Shown here in pieces: positions 24,659 through 33,386 of a stretch of DNA of 64,000 bases; position 1 is the stretch's first letter; each line of letters opens with the position of its first letter. Source of the stretch: Flavobacterium sp. (GTDB taxonomy: Bacteria; Bacteroidota; Bacteroidia; Flavobacteriales; Flavobacteriaceae). The stretch spans positions 372,001 through 436,000 of the forward strand of contig NZ_JAHEBT010000052.1 of the NCBI RefSeq assembly GCF_024642105.1, given 5' to 3'. A program made the position numbers and the translations under genes. Under the pieces are notes generated by a model. The model saw only the letters and a list, made by a program, of their open reading frames with translations, was not told the origin of the DNA and did no database searches.

Positions 24659-27600
24659 TTAATTAAAATTAATGTTAAGTCCTAGTACCAATGATTTTGC
24701 CAAAGGTGCTCCTCCGTAATCAACAGGCAAAGCAAATGCTCCATCAGAACTTGCGGCAGTATTAACCGCTTCTGGATTGTATCCTACTTTGTATTTGTTC
24801 CAATAGAACCAGTTCTCTCCACTTATGTAGATTCTAGCTTTATCAATTCTTGTTAAAGATTTTACAGCTTTAGACAAATCATATCCTAGAGTAATATTTC
24901 TGACACTTAGATAATCTGAACTATATAACCAATCCGTATTAGCTTGGTAACCAAAAGAAGTTTTCCAATTACCTCTTACAGCAGGATTTACATCTAAATT
25001 ATTTTCTCCAGCCGACATCCCTGTACGATTAATACCTCTACCTATCAATCCGTATACAGTACCTCCATTTTGTCCTTGAACTAGAACATTCAAATCAAAA
25101 TCTTTATACTTAAATGTATTAGTGATTCCCCAAGTAATTTTAGGTGTTGGATTCCCAACATCAACTCGGTCATCCGCAGTAATTTTTTTGTCCCCATTTT
25201 GGTCAACATATCTTGGATCTCCTAATTTTAAAACATTCCCTCCAATTGTTGTTCCTCCTTTATCAATATCAGCTTGAGTAACTACACCATCCTGAACTAG
25301 CATATATAAAGTATACATTGGTTTCCCTACTTCTAATTTTACGTATGGAACTCCATTAAGACTTGTAGATATTTCAATCTTAGATTGACCCGGACCTAAA
25401 GCTAAAACTTTATTTTCATTGTGACTTAAATTAAGTGAAGTCTTCCATTTGAAACTTTTTGTAGCAACATTAGAAGTATTCAATTCAAATTCCCATCCTT
25501 GGTTTTGTACTTTACCAACATTAGTCAGATAGTTAGTAAATCCAGACGCACCCACTACAGGTACTTGTAATAATAAATCGCTATTGATTTTTCTGTACAC
25601 CTCAAATGTTCCTGAAATTCTGTTTTTCAAAATTGAAAAGTCCAAACCTAAGTCGGTACTTTTAGATTCTTCCCAATGTAATAATGGGTTCGGTATTGAA
25701 CCAACACCTTGACCTAAACTATTAGCACCTCCTAGGGTGTAATTATAACTTGCTAAAGTAGAATAAGCTGCGTAATTACCAATATTATTACTACCATTAA
25801 CCCCTGCACTCGCTCTTAGTTTTAAATCATTAATCCAATCCACTTTTTTCATAAAACCTTCTTGGGTAACTCTCCAACCCAAAGACAATGATGGAAATAC
25901 TCCCCAACGTTGTTGAAACCCAAATTTAGAAGACCCATCTCGTCTAATACTAGCAGAAATTAAGTACTTCTCTTTAAAATCATATTGTAACCTTCCAAAG
26001 TATGAAAGTAATGTATTCTTTTCTGAATTGGTAGTCCCTGTTGAACCTGTAGGCAAAGTCTCAATAGAAAAACTATTATAAAGAGCACCTGATGCAAGAT
26101 TAGACCTAGTCATTTGGTAGGAACTGAATGATTGTCCTAATAATAAATTGAAACTATGATCTTTAAAAGATTTGATATAATTTAAAGTATTCTCATTTAC
26201 AATGTTTTGTCTTCTATAAGTATTATATGCCCCGATAATACCTGTTAGAAGGTTACTTGGTGTATAATTCTCAGTGGTATTATCTGTATTATCAAAGTTT
26301 ATTGTACTCTTTAACGTTAAATTGCTACTTAATTTATAACTCGCATAAGATGAAATTAAATTTCTATACATCGAGTTTTTTCCTTTTCTAGCCAATAAAT
26401 TTAACATACTAGTAGTACTACTACCCCAAGCATATCGAACAGTATACTGCTCACCTAAATCATTAAAGGCGTTTTCAAAAACAGGAGGAGCACCAAGAGC
26501 TTTGTGTAAAGTATTATCTTTACCTTCAACTCCCGGATCGTCTTTAATAGAATAAGATGGTGCTAAATTAAATCCTACTTTAAAACTATCTGATAATTTG
26601 ATATCAATGTTTGCTCTAGCAGAAAACAATGAATATTCTGTACCAATAATATAACCTGTGTTTTTTGAATAATTAGCAGACACGTAGTAATTTACCGCAT
26701 CTGATGCTCCTGAAGCTGACAACTGATAATTTTTAAATTCTCCTGTACGGAAAATTTTATCCTGCCAATCAATATAATCAAGACCCGGATGACCTGGCAT
26801 ATCCCATCTAGCATCATATACATACGAAGTATATTTAGAATTACTTGGTATCAAAGGTGTAGATGGATATCTTAGATTATAAGTGGCTATTCTTTCTGCT
26901 ATAGTTTGAGTAGCTGTTGCTCCTGGTATTCCTGATGTTATCCAGTTATCATCTATAAATGTTTTTTGTCTAGCTATCCATTGATCTGCATTCAAAACAT
27001 CAACTCGATTAGCTTCCTTACTTAATCCTGAATAAGTATTAAACGTGAATTTAGCTTTTCCTGCTTTACCTCTCTTGGTGGTGATAAGCACCACTCCATT
27101 TGAAGCTCTAGAACCATAGATTGCAGCGGCGGCGGCATCTTTAAGAACTTCAACAGAGGCAATATCGTTGGGATTCATATTATCTAAGGGGCTTCCATTT
27201 GAAAAACCTCCTGCACTGTTCCCTCCTTCTGTGTGAATAGGAAATCCATCGATAACGTACAAAGGTTCATTACCCGCAGAAATAGATCCTGCTCCTCTAA
27301 TCTCCACACTGAAAGGTTGGCCTGGCAAACCTGTAGTTTGTTTTACTCTAACCCCAGCTATTTGTCCTACCATTCCTTGATCTAATCTTGAAATAGGTCT
27401 CTCCGTAAAACTTTCTGTTTTAATAGAAGACATAGAACCTGTAGTAACTTTTTTCTTTTGAGTACCGTAACCAACAACCACGACCTCGTTTAAGGACTCA
27501 TTTTCGGTTTCTAAAGCAATAGTATACGAACTCGCACTACCCACTTTTTGTTCTTTGGATTTAAAACCTATATAAGAAAACACTAATGTACCTCCATTAG

Positions 27601-27799
27601 ATACGGAAATACTAAATTTCCCATCGAAGTCTGTACTTACTGCCTTTTTAGTTCCTTTTACCAAGACAGTAACCCCTGGTAAAGGTTGGCCTGAAGGATC
27701 GTTAACCTTCCCTGTAACCAATTTTTCTTGAGCAAACGCTGATGTACACATTAATGTATACATAATGATGCTCATTAAAAGAATAATTTTGTTCTTCAT
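24659..27799 (-). CDS. SusC/RagA-type TonB-dependent outer-membrane transporter (pair 1)
   Basis: A 1046-residue outer-membrane transporter. After the signal peptide (ending SAFAQ, residue 24) come the carboxypeptidase-D-like domain (about 28-100, GKVNDPSGQPLPGVTVLVKG), the ESLNEVVVVGYGTQKK segment typical of SusC, the plug domain with the signature PLYVIDGFPIH and a glycine/alanine-rich SusC box (DAAAAAIYGSRASNGVVLITTK), and a 22-strand-type barrel to the C-terminus. It imports oligosaccharides using TonB energy. It pairs with the downstream SusD. The 5' leader and signal sequence resemble those of the GH2 gene at 28060 (see findings). Confidence 0.95.
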   Translation of the reverse strand: MKNKIILLMSIIMYTLMCTSAFAQEKLVTGKVNDPSGQPLPGVTVLVKGTKKAVSTDFDGKFSISVSNGGTLVFSYIGFKSKEQKVGSASSYTIALETENESLNEVVVVGYGTQKKKVTTGSMSSIKTESFTERPISRLDQGMVGQIAGVRVKQTTGLPGQPFSVEIRGAGSISAGNEPLYVIDGFPIHTEGGNSAGGFSNGSPLDNMNPNDIASVEVLKDAAAAAIYGSRASNGVVLITTKRGKAGKAKFTFNTYSGLSKEANRVDVLNADQWIARQKTFIDDNWITSGIPGATATQTIAERIATYNLRYPSTPLIPSNSKYTSYVYDARWDMPGHPGLDYIDWQDKIFRTGEFKNYQLSASGASDAVNYYVSANYSKNTGYIIGTEYSLFSARANIDIKLSDSFKVGFNLAPSYSIKDDPGVEGKDNTLHKALGAPPVFENAFNDLGEQYTVRYAWGSSTTSMLNLLARKGKNSMYRNLISSYASYKLSSNLTLKSTINFDNTDNTTENYTPSNLLTGIIGAYNTYRRQNIVNENTLNYIKSFKDHSFNLLLGQSFSSYQMTRSNLASGALYNSFSIETLPTGSTGTTNSEKNTLLSYFGRLQYDFKEKYLISASIRRDGSSKFGFQQRWGVFPSLSLGWRVTQEGFMKKVDWINDLKLRASAGVNGSNNIGNYAAYSTLASYNYTLGGANSLGQGVGSIPNPLLHWEESKSTDLGLDFSILKNRISGTFEVYRKINSDLLLQVPVVGASGFTNYLTNVGKVQNQGWEFELNTSNVATKSFKWKTSLNLSHNENKVLALGPGQSKIEISTSLNGVPYVKLEVGKPMYTLYMLVQDGVVTQADIDKGGTTIGGNVLKLGDPRYVDQNGDKKITADDRVDVGNPTPKITWGITNTFKYKDFDLNVLVQGQNGGTVYGLIGRGINRTGMSAGENNLDVNPAVRGNWKTSFGYQANTDWLYSSDYLSVRNITLGYDLSKAVKSLTRIDKARIYISGENWFYWNKYKVGYNPEAVNTAASSDGAFALPVDYGGAPLAKSLVLGLNINFN

Positions 27800-27828
27800 T
27801 TTACAATAATTTTGGTTGTTAATTAAAC

Positions 27829-27876
27829 CAAATGTATTTATAACGTTTTCGCTTTCTGTCCTGTACTTTCCTGTAG
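27829..27876 (-). promoter_or_regulatory. ACAGGA direct-repeat operator and promoter of SusC/SusD operon 1
   Basis: On the minus strand ACAGGAAAGTACAGGACAG is a perfect repeat of ACAGGA with a 10-base period. Exactly 19 bases later comes TACATTTG (27829-27836), a full TAnnTTTG match. The start codon is 29 bases after that box. Confidence 0.8.
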
Positions 27877-27960
27877 GAATTGTTGTAACTGAATTAAAAA
27901 ATACTAATTAAATATTTAAACAATTGAAAATCAATTATTTAAATATTTTATTTTGCAATA

Positions 27961-27997
27961 AAAAAAACGCACTTTTTTGAAAAAAGTGCGTTTTTTT
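27961..27997 (-). terminator. Terminator of the GH2 gene
   Basis: An almost uninterrupted 37-base palindrome: 18-base arms rich in A/T with the core ACGCACTTTTTT, folding on GTGCG with T runs on both sides. It lies 62 bases after the GH2 stop and upstream of the SusC operator, so it ends the GH2 message. Confidence 0.85.
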
Positions 27998-28059
27998 GAA
28001 ACTTTTCCTTTTTTTAAATCATAAAAAAATCATTACAATTTACTGTATTGGTTTAATAA

Positions 28060-30474
28060 TTACTTTACTGTTAAGGTCTTCTCAATTCCTTTCAATCCCG
28101 TAGCTGAAACTTTTAGTTTTACAGTTCCTCCTTTTTGTGATGAACGTAAAATTGCCATTGCAAAACCGTTGTAAAGTTTCTTTTTATTACCCGAAAACAA
28201 ATCATCACTTGAATGATTTCCATTGTCTACTGCAATTATAGCAGCAGGACCACTAACATCAAAAGTTACTTCTCCAGAAACAGTTGCTACTTTATTGCCA
28301 ATACTATCCACAGCATACACTTTAACATACTGAAGATCCATTCCATCTGCTTTCCAGTTTGGATTTTCTGTTTCTAATTTTAGTGCTACTGCTTTTCCAG
28401 TCGTCTCCAACTCGTGACGAGCTACTTCTTTGCCTCCTTTTCGAGCAATAGCCGTAATTTTACCCGCTGAATATGGAACGTTTTTCCAATAAATAGTATT
28501 GCGTTTTGTTACTTCAGTACTATTTTGCTGTACACCTATAGACTTTCCATTTACTACTAATTCTACTTCATCTGCGTTAGTATAGGTGTACAAATTATAT
28601 GCATTCCCTTCTATGCGGTTCCAATGTGACGAAATTACTTTTTGCCCAACCACTTGGTCGTTCCACATTTTGGATTCCCCTTCATTATCCACTATACCGA
28701 TATAAACTAAAGGTTCATCTGTAAAAATACTTTTGGTTAACCATGCTTGAGGAAAAGGTTCCATCGAATGATTGAAAAACGAATAGTTCCATCCTTTTCT
28801 TGGCCAACCTTGAGATTCACCCCAATATTCAATTCCTCCCCAATACGCCAGTCCGACCATTTTTTCTCTGTCCATTCCAAAATAAGGTGCAGCCAACTCA
28901 TTGGTTACCGCTTCACTTTGATAAACAATCATATCAGGCGCATGTTTTAGATACTCTTGGTAATCCTCCCAAGTATAATTAAAACTAGCCACTTCGGTAA
29001 CGGTTGCCAACTCAGGCGGAACAATATTTTCTTTGATACGAAAGTCCGGATTGGCTCTAATAATCCCTCCGGCGCGGGCTGGATACATAGCAACTGTTGT
29101 TTTACGGGTAGGATCATAGCGTTTAGCCACTACATCCATAATTTTATAGGTAGTTACACCCCAATCAGTTGTTGGCCAATTCCATCGTTCTTCCTGAAAC
29201 TGTAATTCATTTCCAAAACTCCACAAAATTACCGAAGGATGATTACGGTCACGTTTAATCCACTCTTTCATATTATTGTACCATATATCATTCCATGGTG
29301 CACTCCCTGCCCATGCTGTTTGGCTCCCCCACTTGTCGTATAATTCATCAACCACTAAAATTCCTTTTTCATCGGCAAGTTTAAAAAAAGACTCTGAATA
29401 GGGATTATGAGAAGTTCGAATGTGATTAAAACCAAAAGCTTTTAACTTATCCATCATTCTAGCAATTGCCGTTTCATGAGCAGCTGCACCTAACGCACCT
29501 AAATCATGATGATTAGCAACACCTTTAAGAAAAACTTTTTTACCATTTAATTTAAGTCCAAATTCTTTTGAAAACTCAATGGTGCGAATTCCAAACTTTT
29601 CAGTAAGCTTATCAGTCACTTTACCGTCTACTACCAATGACACTTCAGCTGAATACAAATGAGGTGTTTCGCAAGACCAAAGCTGTGGATTAGCGATATT
29701 AACCTTTGGCAATGCAACTTCTACTTCAACAAGATTTGACTTTTTGGGAGCCATCGTTTTTGTTTCGGCTACTTGTTTCCCTTCGGGAGAGACTATTTTT
29801 GTAATAATTTCTAATTGGTATTCTTTATTTTTAATACCTGCCACTTCAACCTGTACATTCACTTCTGCATTTTGATTAGAAATTTTTGGAGTCGTTATAA
29901 AAACACCATGACGCGCAATAGAAATTGGGTCTTTAACTACCAAATGTACATCTCTAAAAAGTCCGCCACCGGTATACCAACGAGAACCTCCCTCTGTAGA
30001 AGAACGAACAGCAACTACATTGACATCATCATATTTAATAAGATTAGAAATATTTGTTTCAAAACCAAGATAACCATAACTAGTTCCGCCTATTTTCTTC
30101 CCGTTCAGCCAAACTTCGCCATGCAGCATAATCCCCTCAAAATCAAGAAAAACTTGTCTCCCAACCCAACTAGCATCTGCTTTGAATGTTTTACGGTACC
30201 AAGCAATACCAAGAGTTTTAAATCCACGCCCTTTATTGGCTGTTTGATCCCAAGGTTGTTCAAACTGAAAATCATGTGGTAAATCCAGCACACGCCAATC
30301 ATTATCATTAAAATTGAGTTCTTGAGCGTTTGGAATCTCACCTGATTTGAATTTCCAACCAAAATTGAAAAGTTGGTTTTTTCTTATATTATCATTAGTG
30401 CTTTGAGCCAAAGTTGATATACACATCAGAACACAAATGATGGTGCCCATTAAAAGAATAGTTTTATTCTTCAT
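28060..30474 (-). CDS. Glycoside hydrolase family 2, probable beta-galactosidase (804 aa)
   Basis: A secreted GH2 enzyme with a signal peptide ending STLAQ. Domain order is the sugar-binding domain (about 35-190, GEVWLNGKKIGGTSYGYL), Ig-like domain, TIM barrel (from VFLKGVANHHDLGALGAA, near residue 325) and C-terminal beta domains of the DUF4982 and bacterial Ig-like kind (LELETTGK, VYAVDSIGNKVATVSGEV). The acid/base is in SFGNELQ and the nucleophile in VYQSEAVT. This shorter subfamily is common among beta-galactosidases of pectin loci. It forms a single-gene transcription unit with its own operator and terminator. Its leader and signal sequence are similar to those of the adjacent SusC. Confidence 0.87.
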   Translation of the reverse strand: MKNKTILLMGTIICVLMCISTLAQSTNDNIRKNQLFNFGWKFKSGEIPNAQELNFNDNDWRVLDLPHDFQFEQPWDQTANKGRGFKTLGIAWYRKTFKADASWVGRQVFLDFEGIMLHGEVWLNGKKIGGTSYGYLGFETNISNLIKYDDVNVVAVRSSTEGGSRWYTGGGLFRDVHLVVKDPISIARHGVFITTPKISNQNAEVNVQVEVAGIKNKEYQLEIITKIVSPEGKQVAETKTMAPKKSNLVEVEVALPKVNIANPQLWSCETPHLYSAEVSLVVDGKVTDKLTEKFGIRTIEFSKEFGLKLNGKKVFLKGVANHHDLGALGAAAHETAIARMMDKLKAFGFNHIRTSHNPYSESFFKLADEKGILVVDELYDKWGSQTAWAGSAPWNDIWYNNMKEWIKRDRNHPSVILWSFGNELQFQEERWNWPTTDWGVTTYKIMDVVAKRYDPTRKTTVAMYPARAGGIIRANPDFRIKENIVPPELATVTEVASFNYTWEDYQEYLKHAPDMIVYQSEAVTNELAAPYFGMDREKMVGLAYWGGIEYWGESQGWPRKGWNYSFFNHSMEPFPQAWLTKSIFTDEPLVYIGIVDNEGESKMWNDQVVGQKVISSHWNRIEGNAYNLYTYTNADEVELVVNGKSIGVQQNSTEVTKRNTIYWKNVPYSAGKITAIARKGGKEVARHELETTGKAVALKLETENPNWKADGMDLQYVKVYAVDSIGNKVATVSGEVTFDVSGPAAIIAVDNGNHSSDDLFSGNKKKLYNGFAMAILRSSQKGGTVKLKVSATGLKGIEKTLTVK

Positions 30475-30509
30475 ATTACAATAATTTTATTTTGGTTGTT
30501 AATGAATTT

Positions 30510-30557
30510 CAAATTTATTTACAATGAACACATACTCCGTCCTGTACTTTCCTGTAG
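30510..30557 (-). promoter_or_regulatory. ACAGGA direct-repeat operator and promoter of the GH2 gene
   Basis: On the minus strand ACAGGAAAGTACAGGACGG is a perfect ACAGGA repeat with a 10-base period. Exactly 19 bases later lies TAAATTTG (30510-30517), a full TAnnTTTG match. The operator core is identical to that of SusC operon 1. Confidence 0.8.
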
Positions 30558-30605
30558 ACATTAATAATAGAATTTAAACCATTAGTGATATAATTAAAAA
30601 ATAAA

Positions 30606-30633
30606 AAAACGTGATTTATTAAAATCACGTTTT
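30606..30633 (-). terminator. Terminator of the CBM9-like to GH28 operon
   Basis: A perfect 12-base stem AAAACGTGATTT / AAATCACGTTTT with loop ATTA, followed on the minus strand by more T residues. It lies 32 bases after the GH28 stop and just upstream of the next operator. Confidence 0.85.
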
Positions 30634-30664
30634 CCCGATTATTAAGGTTCCTATTTATAGATAT

Positions 30665-31990
30665 TTACTGTATTTCTTTACTATTAAAATAAACATTCTT
30701 AAGAGTAATTCCTTGTATTAAACTTTTATCCATTTCATCGTTCAAGGTTTTAATTTTCAAATTTTCAAATGAAAAATTTGACAACCGAACATTTGGATCT
30801 TTTTCTACCCCATAAAAAACATCACAACTAAGTTCAATATTTTTTAAGGTGATATGGTCTCCATATGATAGCGGAATATCGGGACGGCCTTTTAAATCAA
30901 AAAACTGTTTCCACGCAAAAACAGCCAATCCAGTTTTTGCATCGCCTTTTATATTCTCCACTCTAATATACTCATATCGTTGAGGAGTATCCGGTCTCAT
31001 TTTGAGCCATAATAGTCGTGATGCATCTTTCACCTCACAATTACGCATGATAATGTTTTTATTATGAATCGCCTCACTTCCATTGGTCAAAGCCGAATGG
31101 CAAAATCCAAAATTGCAGTTTTCAATTATCACATTGGTATTTTCTCCGTTATTTTTATCTTGGTCGGCATAAGGTCCTTTACCTCCTTTTAAAGCAATAG
31201 CATCATCATTAACCGACATATAACATCCTTTGACCAAAAAATTAGAACAAGCGTCAATATCTATAGCATCTGTACTCGGCGCTTTTACACCAATATGCGG
31301 GGAATAAATATACAAATCCAAAAGCTTCACATTAGTACACTTATAATAATGACTCGTCCAAAAACCAGAATTAATTAATTTGACGTCTTGAATTTGTACA
31401 TTATTAGAATTCCAAATAAAAACCAATCTAGGTCTAGAAACTTCAAGATTCGTACATTTTGGATTCTCTTTGCGTCGTTGCCAAAAAGCCTTCCAATAAT
31501 TCAATCCGTTTCCATTTATAGTCCCTTTACCCGAAATAGAAAAACCATCTACCTCATAAGCATTGACTAAAGCCGGAAAATAATCCAAGTTTTGACCTTC
31601 CATTCTTGAAGGCATAATTGGATAATCAGCAATCAGGTCTGATCCTTTTAAAACTCCATTCGCCACAATATGCAAATGCGTTTTAGGTTTAAAAAAAAGG
31701 GCTCCACTCAAAAAGACGCCTTTGGGAATCACAATAACTCCACCGCCATTTGAAGCCGCTAAATCAATCACTTTTTGAATCGAAGTGGTTTGCACTTTGG
31801 TACTATCTTGATTTACTCCAAAATCGGTTATGGTATAAGTCTTACCCAAATCTTTTAATTTAATCTTAGTATTCTCTCTAAACCAACTCGGAATTATAGT
31901 CCCATCTGGAAAAGTAGTATCATCAGTTTGTGAATAGGCAGTTTGAAAAAATCCCAAAAGACCTAGTATTACAATCAAAAAATGTCTCAT
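30665..31990 (-). CDS. Glycoside hydrolase family 28 (polygalacturonase / rhamnogalacturonase type)
   Basis: A 441-residue secreted enzyme with a signal peptide ending TAYSQ. It is a right-handed parallel beta-helix with GH28 landmarks: an N-terminal Asn/Gly-rich entry (ASNGGGVIVIPKGVFLSGAL), DAIDIDACSNFL, VNDDAIALKGG with the catalytic Asp pair, GFCHSALTNGSE, and LLWLKMRPD, which replaces the usual RIK motif. The enzyme should hydrolyse galacturonic acid linkages; with the RG-I theme here an exo-acting galacturonidase on RG oligosaccharides is likely. It is the last gene of a five-gene operon, 20 bases after the PL22-like gene. Confidence 0.87.
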   Translation of the reverse strand: MRHFLIVILGLLGFFQTAYSQTDDTTFPDGTIIPSWFRENTKIKLKDLGKTYTITDFGVNQDSTKVQTTSIQKVIDLAASNGGGVIVIPKGVFLSGALFFKPKTHLHIVANGVLKGSDLIADYPIMPSRMEGQNLDYFPALVNAYEVDGFSISGKGTINGNGLNYWKAFWQRRKENPKCTNLEVSRPRLVFIWNSNNVQIQDVKLINSGFWTSHYYKCTNVKLLDLYIYSPHIGVKAPSTDAIDIDACSNFLVKGCYMSVNDDAIALKGGKGPYADQDKNNGENTNVIIENCNFGFCHSALTNGSEAIHNKNIIMRNCEVKDASRLLWLKMRPDTPQRYEYIRVENIKGDAKTGLAVFAWKQFFDLKGRPDIPLSYGDHITLKNIELSCDVFYGVEKDPNVRLSNFSFENLKIKTLNDEMDKSLIQGITLKNVYFNSKEIQ

Positions 31991-32010
31991 TTCAGTATCG
32001 TTTATTTAAA

Positions 32011-33363
32011 TTATTTTCGTTCCAACCACTCTTTTGGAACTTTTACTATACAAATATTCATTGACCTATTATCTTCCGAAAGCATAGCCGACTGAATTTG
32101 TATTTTAGTCCCATCTGGACTAAAAGTAGGATGAACATGATCTGCAGCGGTTTCTTTATGCCCTGTGGTAAGAAGTTTCATTTCTTTTGTTTTTCGATCA
32201 ATCAAATACAAACTTCTTGAGAAGTCGTCTCCGACGGCCCATTTACCATCTGAAGAACCATGCACATGCCATAAACCACTACCACTTGACGTTTGACCTA
32301 CAATTTCCATTTCTCTAGTTCGTAAATTTACGATAGCCAACCCTGTTGGTTTTTCTCGAGTTCCCGAAGGTCCCCAATTGCTTTCTTGACCCGGATTAAT
32401 TGGATTTCGAACCTCTTTGCTGTCAGTAACTTCAACCGGTTTCTCTTTTTGTACGTCTATTTTTCGATGCCCCATGATGGCCATAGCTACCTCATCTTTT
32501 GAAATTACAGCCTCGTGCGTTACCCATTCGTAGTCTGATTCCGGATAAAGTGGGCGTAAGCCTGTTCCATCAGACATAACCGTCCAAGTACGTTGTGGCG
32601 ACTTTCCTCCCGTTTCCCAGCAAAAAACAATTTCGCCTGGATTCCAAATATTAGACTGAATATGTCCTACCTGAAAAGGTACAGAAACTACGTGTTTAAA
32701 AACCCCTGTTTTAATATTCATACTTCCAATTCCTCCAGGTCCTGCCCCCATATTACGAGGACCAAAGTTATTTTCAAGTTGAATTCCAGGAGACAAATGT
32801 CTTGCAGCCTCCTCTTTTCCTATTCTGAAATAAATTACATCTTCATTCGCATCCAAAGCCATATCACCCGAAGCTCCCATATCTGGAGAGGTAATTCCAC
32901 ATATTTTTTCATAGACGGCAACTGGCTTCATCTTGCCCGATTTACTATCTTCAAAAACTTTTGCTAAATCAACTTCAATAATTTGCATCGCTTTTTCATT
33001 AGCTTGTCTCATGAAATATAGTTTCATGGATTTTTGGGCAATACACAAAGTGCCATTATAGCCTCCTTCTGTAACCTGAACAATCGCTCCCGATTTTTCA
33101 TTCACAGCCATGGCTTCGCCTTTTACTCTATTGGAACGAAAAACAAGCCATTCTCCATCTGATGTCCATTGCGGATGGGTAGGATAGGTCTTTGAATCCC
33201 CAGCCTGTTTTGTGGTTAAGAAAAGTAACTCTTGTCCTGTTATTGGGTCTACAACCACCTTTTTTTCTGAAGGGAATCGAGTTCCTATTTGGCTAAAAGC
33301 CAATGATCCTATCAAAAAAAATGCAGTGCTCGCAATGGTAGATAAACTTGATTTAAATTTCAT
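32011..33363 (-). CDS. Secreted PL22-like (oligogalacturonate lyase-like) TolB-type beta-propeller
   Basis: A 450-residue protein with a signal peptide (ending SLAFSQ). The propeller blades have TolB-like turns (HPQWTSDGEWLVFRSN, HPTFSPDGTKIQIQS). The start DPITGQELLFLTT and the C-terminal DHVHPTFSPDG...VKVPKEW resemble oligogalacturonate lyases of family PL22, where an H-x-H pair of the last blade helps hold the metal. A glycine-rich insert (GPRNMGAGPGGIG) is unusual. It may be a lyase for unsaturated galacturonides or a related, uncharacterised branch. It is fourth in the operon, between GH105 (23-base gap) and GH28 (20-base gap), which fits trimming of backbone fragments. Confidence 0.65.
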   Translation of the reverse strand: MKFKSSLSTIASTAFFLIGSLAFSQIGTRFPSEKKVVVDPITGQELLFLTTKQAGDSKTYPTHPQWTSDGEWLVFRSNRVKGEAMAVNEKSGAIVQVTEGGYNGTLCIAQKSMKLYFMRQANEKAMQIIEVDLAKVFEDSKSGKMKPVAVYEKICGITSPDMGASGDMALDANEDVIYFRIGKEEAARHLSPGIQLENNFGPRNMGAGPGGIGSMNIKTGVFKHVVSVPFQVGHIQSNIWNPGEIVFCWETGGKSPQRTWTVMSDGTGLRPLYPESDYEWVTHEAVISKDEVAMAIMGHRKIDVQKEKPVEVTDSKEVRNPINPGQESNWGPSGTREKPTGLAIVNLRTREMEIVGQTSSGSGLWHVHGSSDGKWAVGDDFSRSLYLIDRKTKEMKLLTTGHKETAADHVHPTFSPDGTKIQIQSAMLSEDNRSMNICIVKVPKEWLERK

Positions 33364-33386
33364 AGAATCTAAGGATTTTAAGTTTG

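Noticed and set aside
29815-30282. 155-residue plus-strand ORF inside the GH2 gene
   Set aside because: It is antisense to the GH2 sugar-binding domain with no family similarity; a shadow ORF.
32593-32967. 124-residue plus-strand ORF inside the PL22-like gene
   Set aside because: It is antisense to well-formed propeller blades and has no supporting features.
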